In this document: in pieces, positions 14,401-27,086 of the stretch
Numbering within the stretch: position 1 is the stretch's first letter
Layout of the letters: every line of letters begins with the position of its first letter
DNA from: Ifrita kowaldi
Taxonomy: Eukaryota > Chordata > Aves > Passeriformes > Cinclosomatidae
NCBI GenBank assembly: GCA_013398055.1
Contig: VZRS01015041.1
Coordinates: 301,773 to 365,772 of the forward strand
DNA length: 64,000 nt
Direction of reading: 5' to 3'
The notes under the pieces: model-generated
What the model was told of the DNA's origin: nothing
Seen by the model: the letters and a program-made list of their open reading frames with translations, nothing else
Database searches by the model: none
Made by a program: the position numbers and the translations under genes

Positions 14401-15030
14401 TCCGGCAGCAGAGGGGTCGGGTGGGTGGAACGTGCATCCTCTGCCCTTCTGGCTTGATGTTCTGGCTGCTGTCACAAGGGGAATTGGAAAAAAAGTGTCC
14501 TGAGCTGATATTCCCAGATTTGTAACCTGATTAGTCCCAGGGCCTTCACAAAAATCAAGACAGAGTCACTGCTGATTAAGCAAGAAAGGTGATGTGAAAT
14601 TACATAAATATCCTCCTCTCTCCATGCAGCCTCAGTGCAAGAAAATATACATTAATTTAGCTGTTAAAATATGCAAAGTCCTCCGCCTGGGACAAACATA
14701 TAATTTTATCTGATGCTTTCTAATGTTTGAAGTGGCTAAAATACAGTGGTGTAAAAACAAACTTGTGTTCAGGCAGTGTGTCAGAAGAGAAATTCAACTT
14801 TTCTCCAGGAGCTTGCTGCAGTTCCCAGGGAGTATTTCAGGAATGTCTCCTGCTCTGGGGAACAGCGTGGGGTGATCCAGCTCAATTTCTGATGGGTGGA
14901 AGTGCAAACACCCGGCGACCTTTACCATTTATTTGGGAATGACAAGGGTAGGAGCACTGGGGACAATTGGCCTGAAGGAAGCCCCAGTTTTGCCTGAATC
15001 CTGTGTGATTTGGCTGTGTTGTGCTGGCAG
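11484..15030 (+). other. Intron 2
   Basis: A 3.5-kb GT-AG intron of phase 2. I see no interspersed repeat of recognisable family and no second coding exon. Several short open frames have no family resemblance. Confidence 0.7.
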
Positions 15031-15233
15031 GGGAGCCCCGTCTGTGAGCTGGCAGCTGAGGGAGGACAACCCCCGGGTGCACACGAGCGGCTGCCGCGAT
15101 GTCCCCGGGCTGAGCTGCAGCCAGCTGGTCCTCAGGAGAGCCACAGTCAACGACACTGGGTACCTCAGCTGTGCCCTCAACAGCACCCCTGAGCACCAGG
15201 GGCTCGTGGCCAGGATCTACGTCTTTGTCCAAG
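15031..15233 (+). CDS. VEGF receptor exon 3: rest of Ig domain D1
   Basis: This 203-nt exon follows acceptor TGTGCTGGCAG and precedes donor CAAG|GTAAGAA. It enters in phase 2 and leaves in phase 1. It encodes W-GAPSVSW (C-strand tryptophan), then a GC...LSC cysteine pair spaced as in the KDR and FLT1 D1 second disulfide. A NDTGYLSC F-strand with the canonical D-x-G-x-Y-x-C logic follows, then ARIYVFVQ leading into D2. N-glycosylation sequons are N-D-T and N-S-T. Apart from these landmarks the D1 sequence is strongly diverged, which is common for this domain. Confidence 0.88.
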
Positions 15234-15378
15234 GTAAGAATTCCAGTTGTTTTTGAATGGTGTTCGGCTGTGGGAGCTGTGTGAGGCACAACCAGCAATG
15301 CAGGGGCTCTCCCAGATCCCACCTCCCCACCAGCCCAGGAGGAAGCAGCAGCTCTGGCACTCTGAACAGACCAAATAT

Positions 15379-15428
15379 AGCTGGATTTTCATGGCAGCTG
15401 GATTTTCATGGCAGCTGGATTCTCAGGG
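15379..15428. repeat. 17-bp tandem repeat, about 2.5 copies
   Basis: AGCTGGATTTTCATGGC occurs twice in perfect tandem (15379-15395 and 15396-15412), followed by a degenerate partial third copy. Confidence 0.85.
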
Positions 15429-18400
15429 ACACGGATGTGAGAACCAGCGATCACCCATCCTGTTCAGTTCAAGGATTTGAAAGCTGGATTGTCCCATCAT
15501 TTCAGTGTCCCAAGTAACAGATCCACCGACTTCCTCAAACATCCTTTCTTTTAAGACTAAATTCTTCAGTCCTACAAGGTTTTGCTGTCACAGTGCTTTC
15601 CCAAAGATTCATCCTGAATGCCCAAGCCCTCTCTCTTTCCCTTCCTCCCCAGGCATGAACCTTCCCAACAGGATTCTTTGTAATTCCTTCCCTCCTACAC
15701 ATCTGAGTACTGCTTTGTCCTTACATCTGTGAGACATTCCTAGCAGAGCTGGGTGACTGCACTGGACATATCTTCTTGTAAAAAACGTCCCATTGCTCAT
15801 TTTTGCTCCCTTTGAGCTGCCTCTCCCCCACGTGTCAGAATCATCAAGCTCAGATCCAAGAATAAATGGAAGCAGGAACTTCAGAGGAGCGTGGTGCTCT
15901 GTGGTTAAGTGAATGCAACCTATTGAACAGCCATTACAATAATGGGAGTTTTTGTTAGAATATCCCCTCCAAACACTGGGTTTTTTTTCAGATCTACTTG
16001 ACAAATGCATTACTAAACACTGAATCATCTTGGATCTTCCAAGCTGAGATTGTGAATCCTCAGATGAAGAAGCTGACTTTTAGTGCCTTGAATAGGGGAT
16101 GACATGAACTCCTCTGGTGCTGGGTAGGCTCAGCCTTCGCTTCCCCACAAATACTCGTGGGGATGAATTAATTTCATTTTCCTAGCAAATGCTAAAATGT
16201 GGTTCTTTGAATCCTCTTACTCACACGAATGCTGGAGAGGCAGTGAGTTTGTCTGATGGTATTTGAAGAGTGCTGCAAACCTACACTTCCAGAAAACACA
16301 AATCTTTGCTGGGCAGCTCTGACTCAGGGTCTCAGGGTGTTGCTAATGATGGTGAACCAACACGAGGAGTGACTTCCATCCCCCAGGGGACTCTGATATG
16401 CCCACACAGCTAAAATCAGCTTTTGCACCTCCAGGTGAACACACCTGCTCAATTCGTGTGGGTGGCACTTTACTGCCTGTTAAAATAGTCCCTTTCTACC
16501 CTTTTCCTGCTTTCCCAGCAAGTTTTCCTCTAATTGGAAACTGGCTTTTTGGCGTTACTTCTTAATTCCTGAAGTCATTTTTTTTCTCCCTTTCTATTTC
16601 CTTTCTCTGCTTTTTTCTTGGTGCTCTGGTTGCTTTATCCACCCTGGTTCTTGTGCTGAGCTGTTTCCTTTTCCCATTACACCCAGCTCAGACGCCTCAG
16701 GTCCAACATTGTTAACCCAGCCCACCCCACGCTCCAGGAAACTCAATTCTCTCTCCTGATTCAGTGCCCTGGCTGCCTACCCAGCCCTTCATTACTCTGT
16801 GGCAGGAGCACGTGCAGGAAATGTTGTGGATCTTTTGGGACTGCCTGAGCACTTTCCTGAAGAAAATATCCCAAGTTATGAAAAGCCTTGCTGAGGATGC
16901 TCTTGGAACAGAGCTGATCTAAAAAAACGGCAGGATGTCCTCCTGCTTGCTGAGACTGCTGTGCCAAGGCTCTCCTGACAAACAGCACAAAATCACCCTC
17001 TCAGGTGCACTTTAATTGTGTCCCGTGTCCTCCCTCCTCTAAAAGCTCTTACTCAGACTCCTGTGCTTGAAAAGTCATGGAAGGAAAACGGGTGGAAAAT
17101 GGTCCAGCTTGTCCTGTGCACCCCAAAGCAGGGCTCTGCCCCAGCAGCTCAGTCCAGAAGCTGCAGGTTCCTGCTGGGATCTGGCCTGCCAGGCTGAGGA
17201 AGCTGCTTGGCCCCGTGAAATGGAGCTATTTATACCTCAGCATGGATCTGTCCTCAGGGCACACTCTTCCTCCCATTCAATTCCTGTGGATATTTGTTGG
17301 AAGCCAGCAGGCTGTCCTGGGGACAAGGAAACTGCTCTGGACTTAAACAAGGAGTTCAGAGCACACCTACGGCTTTCTTCAATATTTAAAGGTTCCTTTG
17401 GAAGGAAATTGCTGTGACAGTGTCTGGGCAGCACTGAGAAACCCATCAGCTGTCTCCAAGGCAGGGAGCTCACAGATCCCTGCGAGTGCCAGACAGGGGT
17501 GAGGCCCAAAGCTCATCTCTGGGGATGTTTTTTGGAGACAGCAAGTGCTCAGCAGGGTTTTTGTGAGGCTGAGGCAGGTGGAGGGAGAAAATGTGGAGCC
17601 AGCCCCTGAAGGCTGGAGATTCCTCTGAGGTTACAAGCCATTATTGCCAAAAAAGGAAGGGGAATGGTATTTTTCCCTTCATTCCTGGCCGGCTGCTTGA
17701 CACCGAAATGAGAACATGATTGTGTCGGAAGCTCTGCTTATTGGCCATTATTTCCTGTGCTGGCTCCTGTTTTTCCAGCCTCCCTGGTGGGGTCTGTGGG
17801 CTCTGGCAGGAGCTGGCACTCGCAGCTCTCCCCGTGGGGTGGTGGAGCCGTGACTCTGCACACCCCTGGGTCAGGAGGGACCCTGACAGCTGCCACCCCT
17901 CAGCTGTGCTCCGGCACTGAGGGAGGCACAGCTCAGGAGCTTCATCCTGAATTAATTGTTCCCGAGGCCTTTTCTGCCTCCTGCTGCAGCTGCAAGTCCC
18001 AAGGATCTTAATTAAAGAGGAAGACAACCCCTTCTCCTGCTGCCCATCTCCTTGTTGGAAATACAGAGTAGCCCAGGGCTGGAACAGGAAGAGTTGGGAG
18101 TTTTTAACAGCGTGAATTCCATCGCAGCTCTGAGGGATACTCTCTGCAGGGAAAGGCAGTGTCTGGTCCCACACTGCAGGGCTGGATGGGCAGAGCAGCT
18201 CTGTGGAAAATGCTGCCACAGCCACCCAGACACGGCATCTGCTTCCATCTGCCCTGTGCAGTTACCCCTCCTGACCAAGGGGTACCTCCCTGTGAGGAAT
18301 ACACTCATTTACTCCAGCCTTTGGGGCAGGCTGTGGGAAAATGCAGACAGTCCTCCTGCCAGTGGTGCCCTTGGTGTGTTACCCACTTCATTCTTACATT

Positions 18401-21400
18401 AAATTCAAAACACAGCACTGCTCCAGCTAGAAAAACCTAACTCTATCCCAGACAAAACCAGGCCAGCATCCACCCCTTATTCCATATCTCTCACATCATG
18501 CCAGGTCCCACATCCCACATTTTCCAATACCCCACTGCCTTTCCTGCCTTACATACACACACAGGTATCGTTCCCAGCTGAAGCCAGGACACTGGGGCAC
18601 ATATAAAATTTAACACAGCGTAGAGAAGGAGGAAAAAAAGGACAAATCAAACAAAGATTCATTCCACCTTCCCAAAGAGCTTCCCCAGGCTCCAGTCTAG
18701 ACAGGAGTCAGGACTTGCAGCTCTCAGCTGTTTGAAATGCTGTCAGTGTCAGCAAAGTCAGAGTCCTGCGGGTGTCAGCTGGAAGAGCTCCTGGCTCGAA
18801 TCCTGCCTCAGCTCCGAGTTCCTCCAGCAGCCCCTGTGTCACAGTCAAGGGTTTGCTGCAGATTCTGTACCCCTCAGTGAGTGATCAGAGCAAGGAACGA
18901 GCCCACCCAGCCCTGCTGCCTCCACCTCGTGTGCCTTTAGTGCTGAGGTAACTGGAGCTGGGCACATCTTGCCAAAGAGTGTCTGGAAAAGTTCATCCAG
19001 GTTCCCAAGCTGGGATTCCTGCCCACTCCCCGATGGCATTCGCTGTGCCAGAACTGTAGGGCAAGAAGAGGCACCTCCCCAGTGCGTGGGGCCAGCCACA
19101 CACATCCTTCAGCATCTTTTATGCAAAGCAGGGCTGTTCTTTTATTTCTTGAAGTAATTATGGCCACGATAGCGCTGGTTCTCAAATAACTGCTGCAGAA
19201 ACAGGAGTCTCACCTCCTCTGACTGCAGCTGGCACAAAACCTCGTGTGTGACCCCACAAGGGTCTGAGCAGCCTGGGGTGGGTTCCCCAACTCCTGCTTG
19301 TCCCAGTGGACACACAAACATTCTAACAGTGAACATTTTACCAGTGTCTGCCCACCCAGAGCCATCAGCTGCTGGTATTTCAGCACCTCAGTGTGAGCGA
19401 GTCAGGAACACACAGGACTCAGGGAGTCCTTTGCTTCCACCCGTTCGGCTCTCAGCACTGGTGTTCACAGGAACACAGGAAATCCAGAGATGCCCCTGCA
19501 GAAAATTTGAGTTCTGGCTCGTTCTAAAGCCCATGTGGGCACCATGGAGGCACCAGCCACAGTGCAGTCCTGCCAGGAGTCTAGAGCATGAGGGCTGGAA
19601 ATCAAATTTGAAGCAAGACAGACATTGATATGGGAGCACAAGTCCTGCTGAGGCCATTCCAGAGGGAAAAGGGGGATGCATCCAAGCAACTTGTCCTGCT
19701 GGAGACAGTCCCTGCTGGTCAGCTGCAGGGAAGGGCAGGAGCTCTGCCTTGCTGCTACAAAGAGTGAGGAGAGATGGTCCAAGTGCTGCACCAGGGCTGA
19801 GTTCAGCCACAGCCTCTTCCCCACCCACAGCACAGCCCAGGGATGTGCAGCCCCATCGGCCTCAGCCCTTTCCCACCACGAGAAATCTAAAGAGGCTGGA
19901 AGTGCACGGAAGCACCCCTCAGATGAGATCATACTTTGGTTCTGATGTTCTTTGAAGCTGATTTCTGCCTCCTTAATCCTCTTGACAGTTCGCAGAGACA
20001 ATCTAAAAGTGAGAAGCAGAACTGCAGGGCCAGGGTGACAGCTCTGGGCTTTGGCTTGCTTTTCTCCAGATATTACCAGTGGGAACAGAGTTGGAGCTGC
20101 ATTTCTCCTTCCTTTCAGGCTGCAGAGAGCTGCACTTGCTGCCAGAGCCTGGGCCAGCTGAGCTAGGCAGCAGCTGAGCTGTCTGCCCAGCAGATAAAGT
20201 GGCTGTCCCACAGCAGCGCTGGCAGGGCTTGGCTGCACATCCCAGCACACGGAACACAGGCTGTGCCCTGTGCAGGACCCTCGCTGCTGTCCCTCAGGGA
20301 TTGAGGGCTGGATCCGAGGGAAATCGAGATGCTTTTAGCTCTGATTCAAGGCATTGTCTTCAAATCATATCCTAAAGGGTCTCACTTTAAAGCAGAGGAG
20401 CCTTGGAGGAGCAGCAGAAGTTCCTGGCACTGTCAGTGACGGCTCCTGACAGCCCAGCAGGAAGAGGAGCCGATCCTTCCTCATGGATCAAGAAGTTCTA
20501 AATGGAAGTCCAAAGGCCAAAATCACACCCACTTCCCCCACTGCTTCCTTCCTGGTTTTTATCCACTCAGTAGCTGCTAATTGCTGAGCCTTCCCCAAGG
20601 TGGGAGATCTGTTCTTAATAAAGCAGGGGAATATTTTCTACAAAGTCAAAGCCTGCCTAAAATCTGGTGGAGGAGTTGGAATTTATAAATTCTCGTGCTG
20701 CTTGAAACATAATTCCAGACAAAGCATGGAGGCTTCTTTTTCTGTGGTGTTTTGTTGGGGTTTTTCAAAATAAATCTTTCCATTTTGCCTTTATTTGCTT
20801 GGCAGTGAGAGACACTTTGCTTCTACAATTTTTGAAGTAACACTTTTTAGAGTAATATTTTTTTCGTCTACAAATATTCCTGTGTTTCTAACAGTAATCT
20901 CCAGGGGAAGAATGCATTTCATTTGACCAAAACAGAATGCTTCATGTTGACTCAGATTGGCTTCTGGGGGTTTTGCAGTCACTTTTGTTTTGCCTGAAGA
21001 GAAAATATTCGGCTTTCTGTTTAATCTAAGCATTCCACCACCAATTCGTTTCATTGGCCTGCCAAACGGAAAGGTCTTTTATTGTCAAAGATCCAGATTC
21101 AAAACAAGTGCCTTTATAGGAGTTACTCCTGTACCTAGAGGCAGCTTTGATGGGTCACCAGGGGGAATTCAGCAGACCAGGCTGTTTCCTTGTAAATCTT
21201 TCCAAAACTCTCTGCCCGAAGTGTCACTGCACTGCTAATGCTGCTATTACTGTAAAGAACAGGTTATAAACCTCCTCTCGCTGCTTTTGACCTTGATGAA
21301 GACAAACTTCATGGGGATTATGTCAAAACATGAACTTAAAGAACCTGTGAAACTCTGCCCAGGCTCCCCAGCTTAGGTATGGCTGAGTGGAGAAAATAAA

Positions 21401-21915
21401 CGGCGAGGGCGAGAGAATTATCTTTAGCTGGAACAAAGTGAGAGGCAAAATGAGAATGTTCAGGAATTTCACGGCCATGAACAGCCGTGAATGACTGTCC
21501 TCAAAAGCCATTTAGTGCTCATCATCCTCCTGGGCTGGCAGCACCTGGAGGGACAGGCGATGTCAACTCCGGGGCCTTGGATGGGAGACAAATACCACGA
21601 GACAAATTGCTGTCACGGTGCGGGAGACACGGGCAGGAATGAAAAGCACCCCAAATCCTGTATTAAAAAATCCTGTGTGTGTGTGAGGAGGAGGTTTCAG
21701 AGGCACAGGCAGGGGATACAGGGCTGGGAAGCAGAGTTTTAGGAGAGATTGAATCTGCAACATGCTGAGTGCAGTGCTGAGGGGTTTGAGTCCCTCAGCT
21801 TCAGGCAGGATGGGGCTGTGATGCCTCTGAGAAGGGGATTCCAGTGGAGAGATCTTGGAGAGAGGCCCCTGTTCTTCTGCAGGTGACACTGAACAAAGAG
21901 CAGGTGTCACAGGGA

Positions 21916-22690
21916 GTCCTGGGCCTGTGTCCTGGAGCTGTGTCCTGGGCCTGTGTCCTGGGCCTGTGTCCTGGGCCTGTGTCCTGGAGCTGTGTCCTGG
22001 ACCTGTGTCCTGGACCTGTGTCCTGGATCTGTGTGCTGGACCTGTCCTGGAGTTGTGTCCTGGAGCTGTGTCCTGGACCTGTCCTGGAGCTGTGTCCTGG
22101 AGCTGTGTCCTGGGCCTGTGTTCTGGAGCTGTGTCTTGGAGCTGTGTCCTGGACCTGTGTCCTGGAGCTGTGTCCTGGATCTGTGTCCTGGAGCTGTGTC
22201 CTGGAGCTGTGTCCTGGACCTGTCCTGGAGCTGTGTCCTGGAGCTGTGTCCTGGGCCTGTGTTCTGGAGCTGTGTCTTGGAGCTGTGTCCTGGACCTGTG
22301 TCCTGGAGCTGTGTCCTGGATCTGTGTCCTGGAGCTGTGTCCTGGAGCTGTGTCCTGGACCTGTCCTGGAGCTGTGTCCTGGAGCTGTGTCCTGGGCCTG
22401 TGTTCTGGAGCTGTGTCTTGGAGCTGTGTCCTGGACCTGTGTCCTGGAGCTGTGTCCTGGATCTGTGTCCTGGAGCTGTGTCCTGGAGCTGTGTCCTGGA
22501 CCTGTCCTGGAGCTGTGTCCTGGAGCTGTGTCCTGGGCCTGTGTTCTGGAGCTGTGTCTTGGAGCTGTGTCCTGGACCTGTGTCCTGGAGCTGTGTCCTG
22601 GATCTGTGTCCTGGAGCTGTGTCCTGGGCCTGTGTCCTGGAGCTGTGTCCTGGAGCTGTGTCCTGGAGCTGTGTCCTGGACCTGTGTCCC
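21916..22690. repeat. Minisatellite, 13-bp unit (CTGTGTCCTGGAG type) with a 141-bp higher-order unit
   Basis: About 59 tandem units of a 13-bp sequence, varying mainly at GGAGCT / GGACCT / GGGCCT / GGATCT. From 22081 the variants recur in fixed order with a period of exactly 141 bp (22081, 22222, 22363, 22504). Each period is ten 13-bp units plus one 11-bp unit that has lost GT (CTGTCCTGGAG). Three periods are complete and the fourth diverges near 22625. The array is non-coding, inside intron 3. All six frames stay open across most of it because the unit contains no stop in any frame. Confidence 0.97.
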
Positions 22691-23967
22691 GCTGCCACCA
22701 CGGAGGTGTGAGGGGACAGCTGAGATTGCCCAGCTGAGCTGGAAGGACCCTCCCAAAGCTCATCTCCAGCAGCAATTAATCTCCTCCTGGACACAACGAG
22801 CATTTAAACATGAAGGGCTTCACTGCCTGAAGGAAAACAATGTTCTTGTAGACACTTGACCTTTGAGTTGCTTTTGTGTGCTCCGTGCCTGACTCCCGGC
22901 CTGGCTGTCCCCGGGGCTGGACAGTCCCTGCCCTCCCCATCCCGCTGCCACAGCTTCCTTGGCTGAGCTGTTTGTGTTCCCTCCTGAGCCCTGCTGGGTA
23001 AACAGCAACACCCTGGCCTGCCTGAGCTTCCTGCAAACTTCCACTGACCTGGGAGCCAGACATCCAGTCTGAGACCCAGGGGAAGGGGCCTTTCCCTCGC
23101 CTCCGAGCTGGGGCTGCAGCTGATAAGTCCCCAGTGTGCTTCAACTCTTGTCTTTCCTCACATATAACGAGCTTTGCAGCCCACAGTAAATCATTCTTTC
23201 TAATTATCCTCTGGGAATTGCTGGGTGTTTCTTTCTGGGTGAGATTCATAGGGCATTTCACCTTCCTAGCTCGGGAGGAACAGATGTGCCAAGCTACAGG
23301 GAAACACTCTGCTTTCATAAAGGGTTTCTTTGCTAAGAAATTCTCCCTCAGAGTTCAGTGCTGGTGACTGTGGAGAGGACAACACCTGCTTTTCCCATGC
23401 CACAGCTCTCCAGATTGTAACACTTGAGTGCAACTGATTTACACCACCTGGAACTGGAGATTTTCCTCGAGGCTGAGGTTATCATTTTGAAAGAAAAGTG
23501 ACCCTGTCCCTTTTGTTTCAAGAAGTTCTGTCTCTGAGTGACTTTTTTACAAGGAGTTAACTGATTGCTGGTGGACTGGAGGTGGTGAGCGTGTTTGTAA
23601 AGCTGGCAGTGACACTCCTGATGTTCCAGCAGATCATTTTTCCACGCCACCGTCAGTCTGAACTACTGAAGAGTTCCATGAAGGATCCGTTTTTTTGTCT
23701 GCACAAACCATAACAAAGGTATCAGCTGGCACTTGATTAGCTCAGAATTTATTCTTTGTCATTCTATTAAGCCCCAAGGCTGAGCCACTTTATATTTGCT
23801 TATCTAAGTGAGAAGTCCAGCTGCCTGGAAAGTGCTGGAAAGCCTCTCCTTCCCTATGGCACTGCCTTGCTCCTGCTTAGGAGGGGCTTTGGAGCAGCTG
23901 GAGCAGGAGCAGGACACACCAGGTTTGAGCTCTTCTCCATGTCCTGCGGCTCTCTAGTGCTTGATGA

Positions 23968-24124
23968 CTGAGATCCTCGAGGCCGTCCCATCCCTGGAAG
24001 TGTCCAAGGCCGGGCTGGATGGAGCTTGGAGCACCCTGGGATGGTGGAAGGTGTCCCTGCCCATGGCAGGGGTGGAACTGGACGAGCTTTAAGGTTCCAA
24101 CCCAAACCATTCTGGGATTCTATG
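23968..24124 (+). mobile_element. CR1 LINE fragment, 3' end, plus strand
   Basis: The text GCTTGGAGCACCCTGGGATG, GGAAGGTGTCCCTGCCCATG, GAGCTTTAAGGTTCCAACCC and ATTCTGGGATTCTATGG is the canonical 3' end of an avian, songbird-type CR1. It ends in the 8-bp ATTCTATG-like tail. The copy is 5' truncated and its left boundary is approximate. Confidence 0.88.
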
Positions 24125-24357
24125 GCATTGTTTTTTCCTTTTGCACAGAGGTCCACAGTTAGGGAGGAAAACAAAGCCTCCCTGGCCTCAGGGACATACC
24201 CAGGTGCTTGACCTTCCCCTGCAGCTGCCTGGCCCTGTCACTCGGGGGTCACTGTCCCCTGATGGCCAAAGCGCAGCCCTCACCTCCTGGCTGAGCTCTC
24301 GTGTCAAACCCGTAGCAGGGCAGCCCTACAAGCAGCACCCTCACTCCAGGAGCTGAT

Positions 24358-24487
24358 AACACAGAATATTCCTGGTTGGAAGGGACCCCCAAGGATCATC
24401 GAGTGCAGCTCTTAAGTGAATGGCCCATATGGGGATCAAAACCACAACCTTGGCTTTATTAGCACCCTGCTCTGACCAACTGGGCCA
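24358..24487 (-). mobile_element. CR1 LINE fragment, 3' end, minus strand
   Basis: It begins ACACAGAATATTCCTGGTTG and continues GAAGGGACCCCCAAGGATCA, the reverse complement of a CR1 3' end. It then carries the subfamily-specific text ATGGGGATCAAAACCACAAC and TTATTAGCACCCTGCTCTGA. It lies about 230 bp from the plus-strand CR1 at 23968, so the two copies sit tail to tail. Confidence 0.8.
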
Positions 24488-24500
24488 ATCCCAGTGGCTC

Positions 24501-24556
24501 CCACAGGTATCCCCCATAGATATCCCCCCACAGGTATCCCCCCACAGATATCCCCC
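24501..24556. repeat. Short tandem repeat, CCACAGGTATCCCCC type
   Basis: Four degenerate copies of a 14-16 bp unit (ACAGGTATCCCCC / ATAGATATCCCCC) lie directly beside the CR1 copy. Confidence 0.85.
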
Positions 24557-24580
24557 TTGGGTATAAACTGGGCAGAGCAG

Positions 24581-24634
24581 TGAGATAACACAGACCACTG
24601 AGATAACACAAAGCCCTGAGATAACACAAATCAC
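24581..24634. repeat. 18-bp tandem repeat, three copies
   Basis: TGAGATAACACA plus six variable bases recurs at 24581, 24599 and 24617 with an exact 18-bp period. Confidence 0.9.
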
Positions 24635-26958
24635 AGCCATCTGCTCCAGGACACCCCACCGGCTTAGCAAAGAGGAGAACCCATAAACTAGAAAACCTTT
24701 TTCTCTTTTTTTTTTTCAAAACACAGTGAGAATGATGCCCCGGAGAGCCGACACCCACGAGTGATTAACAATCAATGCAGCTGAAGCCATCCTTTCCTTT
24801 TCCCAAGCTTTATCACCCAGAAACTGCCTCTTGCTGCTGTTAAGTGCACGGTGATTTTAAGACACCATCAAGATTTCAAACAGTGACCGTAGAAGGCCAG
24901 ATTTATCTCTTTTGGCTTCCAATTCAGATTGTAGCTTAGCTGGGATAGTTTATCTGCAGCCCCTGGTTGGACATATGGCAACTGAGGAGCAGGCTGCTAT
25001 TAAAAATCAATTAGGACTGAAATACAGCTTCTGTCACACACCCTGTAAATCCCTGCTCCCCATCAGGTGAATCAGCAGCACCATATCTGTCCCATTTGCA
25101 GCTGGAGAAAGGTAGATTCATTTTAGGTCTCTTGTGAATCTGAAAATTTGGTAGAGACGAGTCTTGGTGTTCAGGAGAGAATGGGGTTTAAAAATTACAT
25201 TTTTTTCCCTGAACAGGAAATATTTTTGAGACATTTTATTCTGTTTTGACTAAGATGCATCAATCATTGCACAGTTCGATATTTTCCTGCATTTTAGGAT
25301 TACTTCATATTTGCTTAGCTGCCTTCTTTTGATTTATGGTACTCCTTAAACAAACAGTGCTATTCTGAAATTCTTTCTAAACATACTGGCAGAAATAGTT
25401 TTAAATTCAGTGCTTCCATCTTTTCAGGCAGGATTTGATCCTGAATTGTGAATAGTTTGGTATCAGGAAGCTTTTTTCCCAGCAGTTTCCTCTTGGCCTA
25501 TGTCCTTATCATTCATCCTTTATCCATCCCCCCTCACTGTGGCACATTCCTTGTTCTCTCCTTTTCTCCACAGGACAAGAAATAATTGTGATTACATTTC
25601 CCCTGACACATTTTTGCCCTTTGTTGCAAATACACAAAAATCTACTTTCTCTGCTTTTTCCTATCACAAATAACCCGAGGATCTTCTTTTAATTATCCAG
25701 TGTCTTTTTTTTTAAGCAGAATAAAAACAAAAATATTGTCACATTTGATACCTCCCAGTGTGGTTCAACTGGAGAGCAAGACTGCAGAGGGATTAAGCAG
25801 CTCAGGGACAAACACTGAACACATTTTCATAATGTGACTCAACAGGAGAATTTAGCATTTTTGGGAAAGTGCACGAGACGCTGGACTGAGTATAAATATT
25901 TCCTATTTGTTTTGGGGCTTGGACCAAGCTACAAAGTTGTGGTTCAAAGATCAGGTTTCTCAGCTCAAGGCTTGATTAGAACCAGGGCCTGCCTGACCAG
26001 AAAGTTCAGATGTGTATCTGAAACTTCCTAAATGTGGGGAGATTAGAGACCCAATGTTTTAATTCTAATTAATCTCTCTCACATAACGTTTCCTGCAATG
26101 CCCTTATGCCAAAGCACAGCCAGAATAAACCACAGGCGTGGAAAAAAAGCGGGCATGGAAAGACAGTACTAGAAATTAGAGGAATCATCCAGATTTGGGG
26201 TTTTTATCTGCCTCGTGTTCAGTGCTCCTGCTCAGCCCCTCGTCCCAGCTCCCCAGACGAATCCCACATCTCTGGTCCTGGCACAGTGCCCCGAGTGCCT
26301 TTGTAAAACACAATCATCACCTCACCCGTGGCTTTTCTGACACACACACAGCCCCAACCAACATTTGATCTCCTCACGATGAAGCCCATGGTACATTTTA
26401 TCTGCTAAGGACAAAATTCCCAGTTGTAAGAGCTAAAATGAAGCTGCAAACCCCGCAAAAGGCAGCAGGGACACTCTGTGGTGTCCATCTGTGCCTTGGT
26501 GTGGTTGGGACTGAAACTGGGGTGGGCTGTGGAGCAAAGGAGCTCCAGCTCTGCACCGAGCTGGTTCTCTGAGGTTAATTCCAGGTGGCAGCACTTGGGT
26601 ATTTCCATGGCATTCCTTAAGCAAAGGCTGTGGTCATCAGTCAAGGAATTCACATTGATATCTCCAGATGAAGGACAGGAGGGCTCCCAAGGCCCAGACA
26701 TATCTTGGCATCTTGAGTTGGTAATCCATGAAGTGTTTCCTGTGTCTGCACAGAAATGTTCCAATCTGGGCAATTTCTGGATGAGCGTGGGGCTAAATCC
26801 AAGGAACTGGCATTGGCCCTGATCCCTGCGTGACAGTGGCACTTGCACACAAGCAGGAGGTCACTGGATGTCCTGACTCCAGGGCAGCTCAATGCTCACA
26901 CTGCAGTGCCCTTCCAGTGACTGAGCAGCTTTCCAAATCCACGTTCTTCTCCCTGCAG

Positions 26959-27086
26959 ACTACAGGAATCCGTTTGTGGAGATGCACGCGGAGCACCCTG
27001 AAATCATCTACCTCGTAGATGATAAGAAAACAGTGGTCATCCCCTGCCGGGTCACCTCGCCAGACATCAGACCCAAGCTCACCCAG
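26959..27086 (+). CDS. VEGF receptor exon 4: first half of ligand-binding Ig domain D2
   Basis: This 128-nt exon follows acceptor TTCTCCCTGCAG and precedes donor CCCAG|GTAAGA. It enters in phase 1 (G|AC gives D) and ends in phase 0. It encodes DYRNPFVEMHAEHPEII and then VVIPCRVTSPDIRPKL. DYR-PF is the KDR/KDRL form of the D1-D2 junction. PFVEM and IPCRVTSP are FLT1-like. The cysteine is the B-strand half of the D2 disulfide. D2 is the main VEGF-binding domain in this family. Confidence 0.93.

Larger units (their letters stand above)
15234..26958 (+). other. Intron 3 (11.7 kb)
   Basis: A phase-1 intron, the longest complete one here. It contains a 17-bp tandem at 15379, the 13-bp minisatellite at 21916-22690, two CR1 tails (23968-24124 plus strand, 24358-24487 minus strand) and two small tandem repeats near 24.5 kb. 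The remainder has nothing I recognise. Confidence 0.75.

Noticed and set aside
21563..22803. Long repetitive open frames (up to about 400 codons) on both strands
   Set aside because: They are produced by a stop-free 13-bp minisatellite read in every frame. They share no start context, splice signal or family resemblance.
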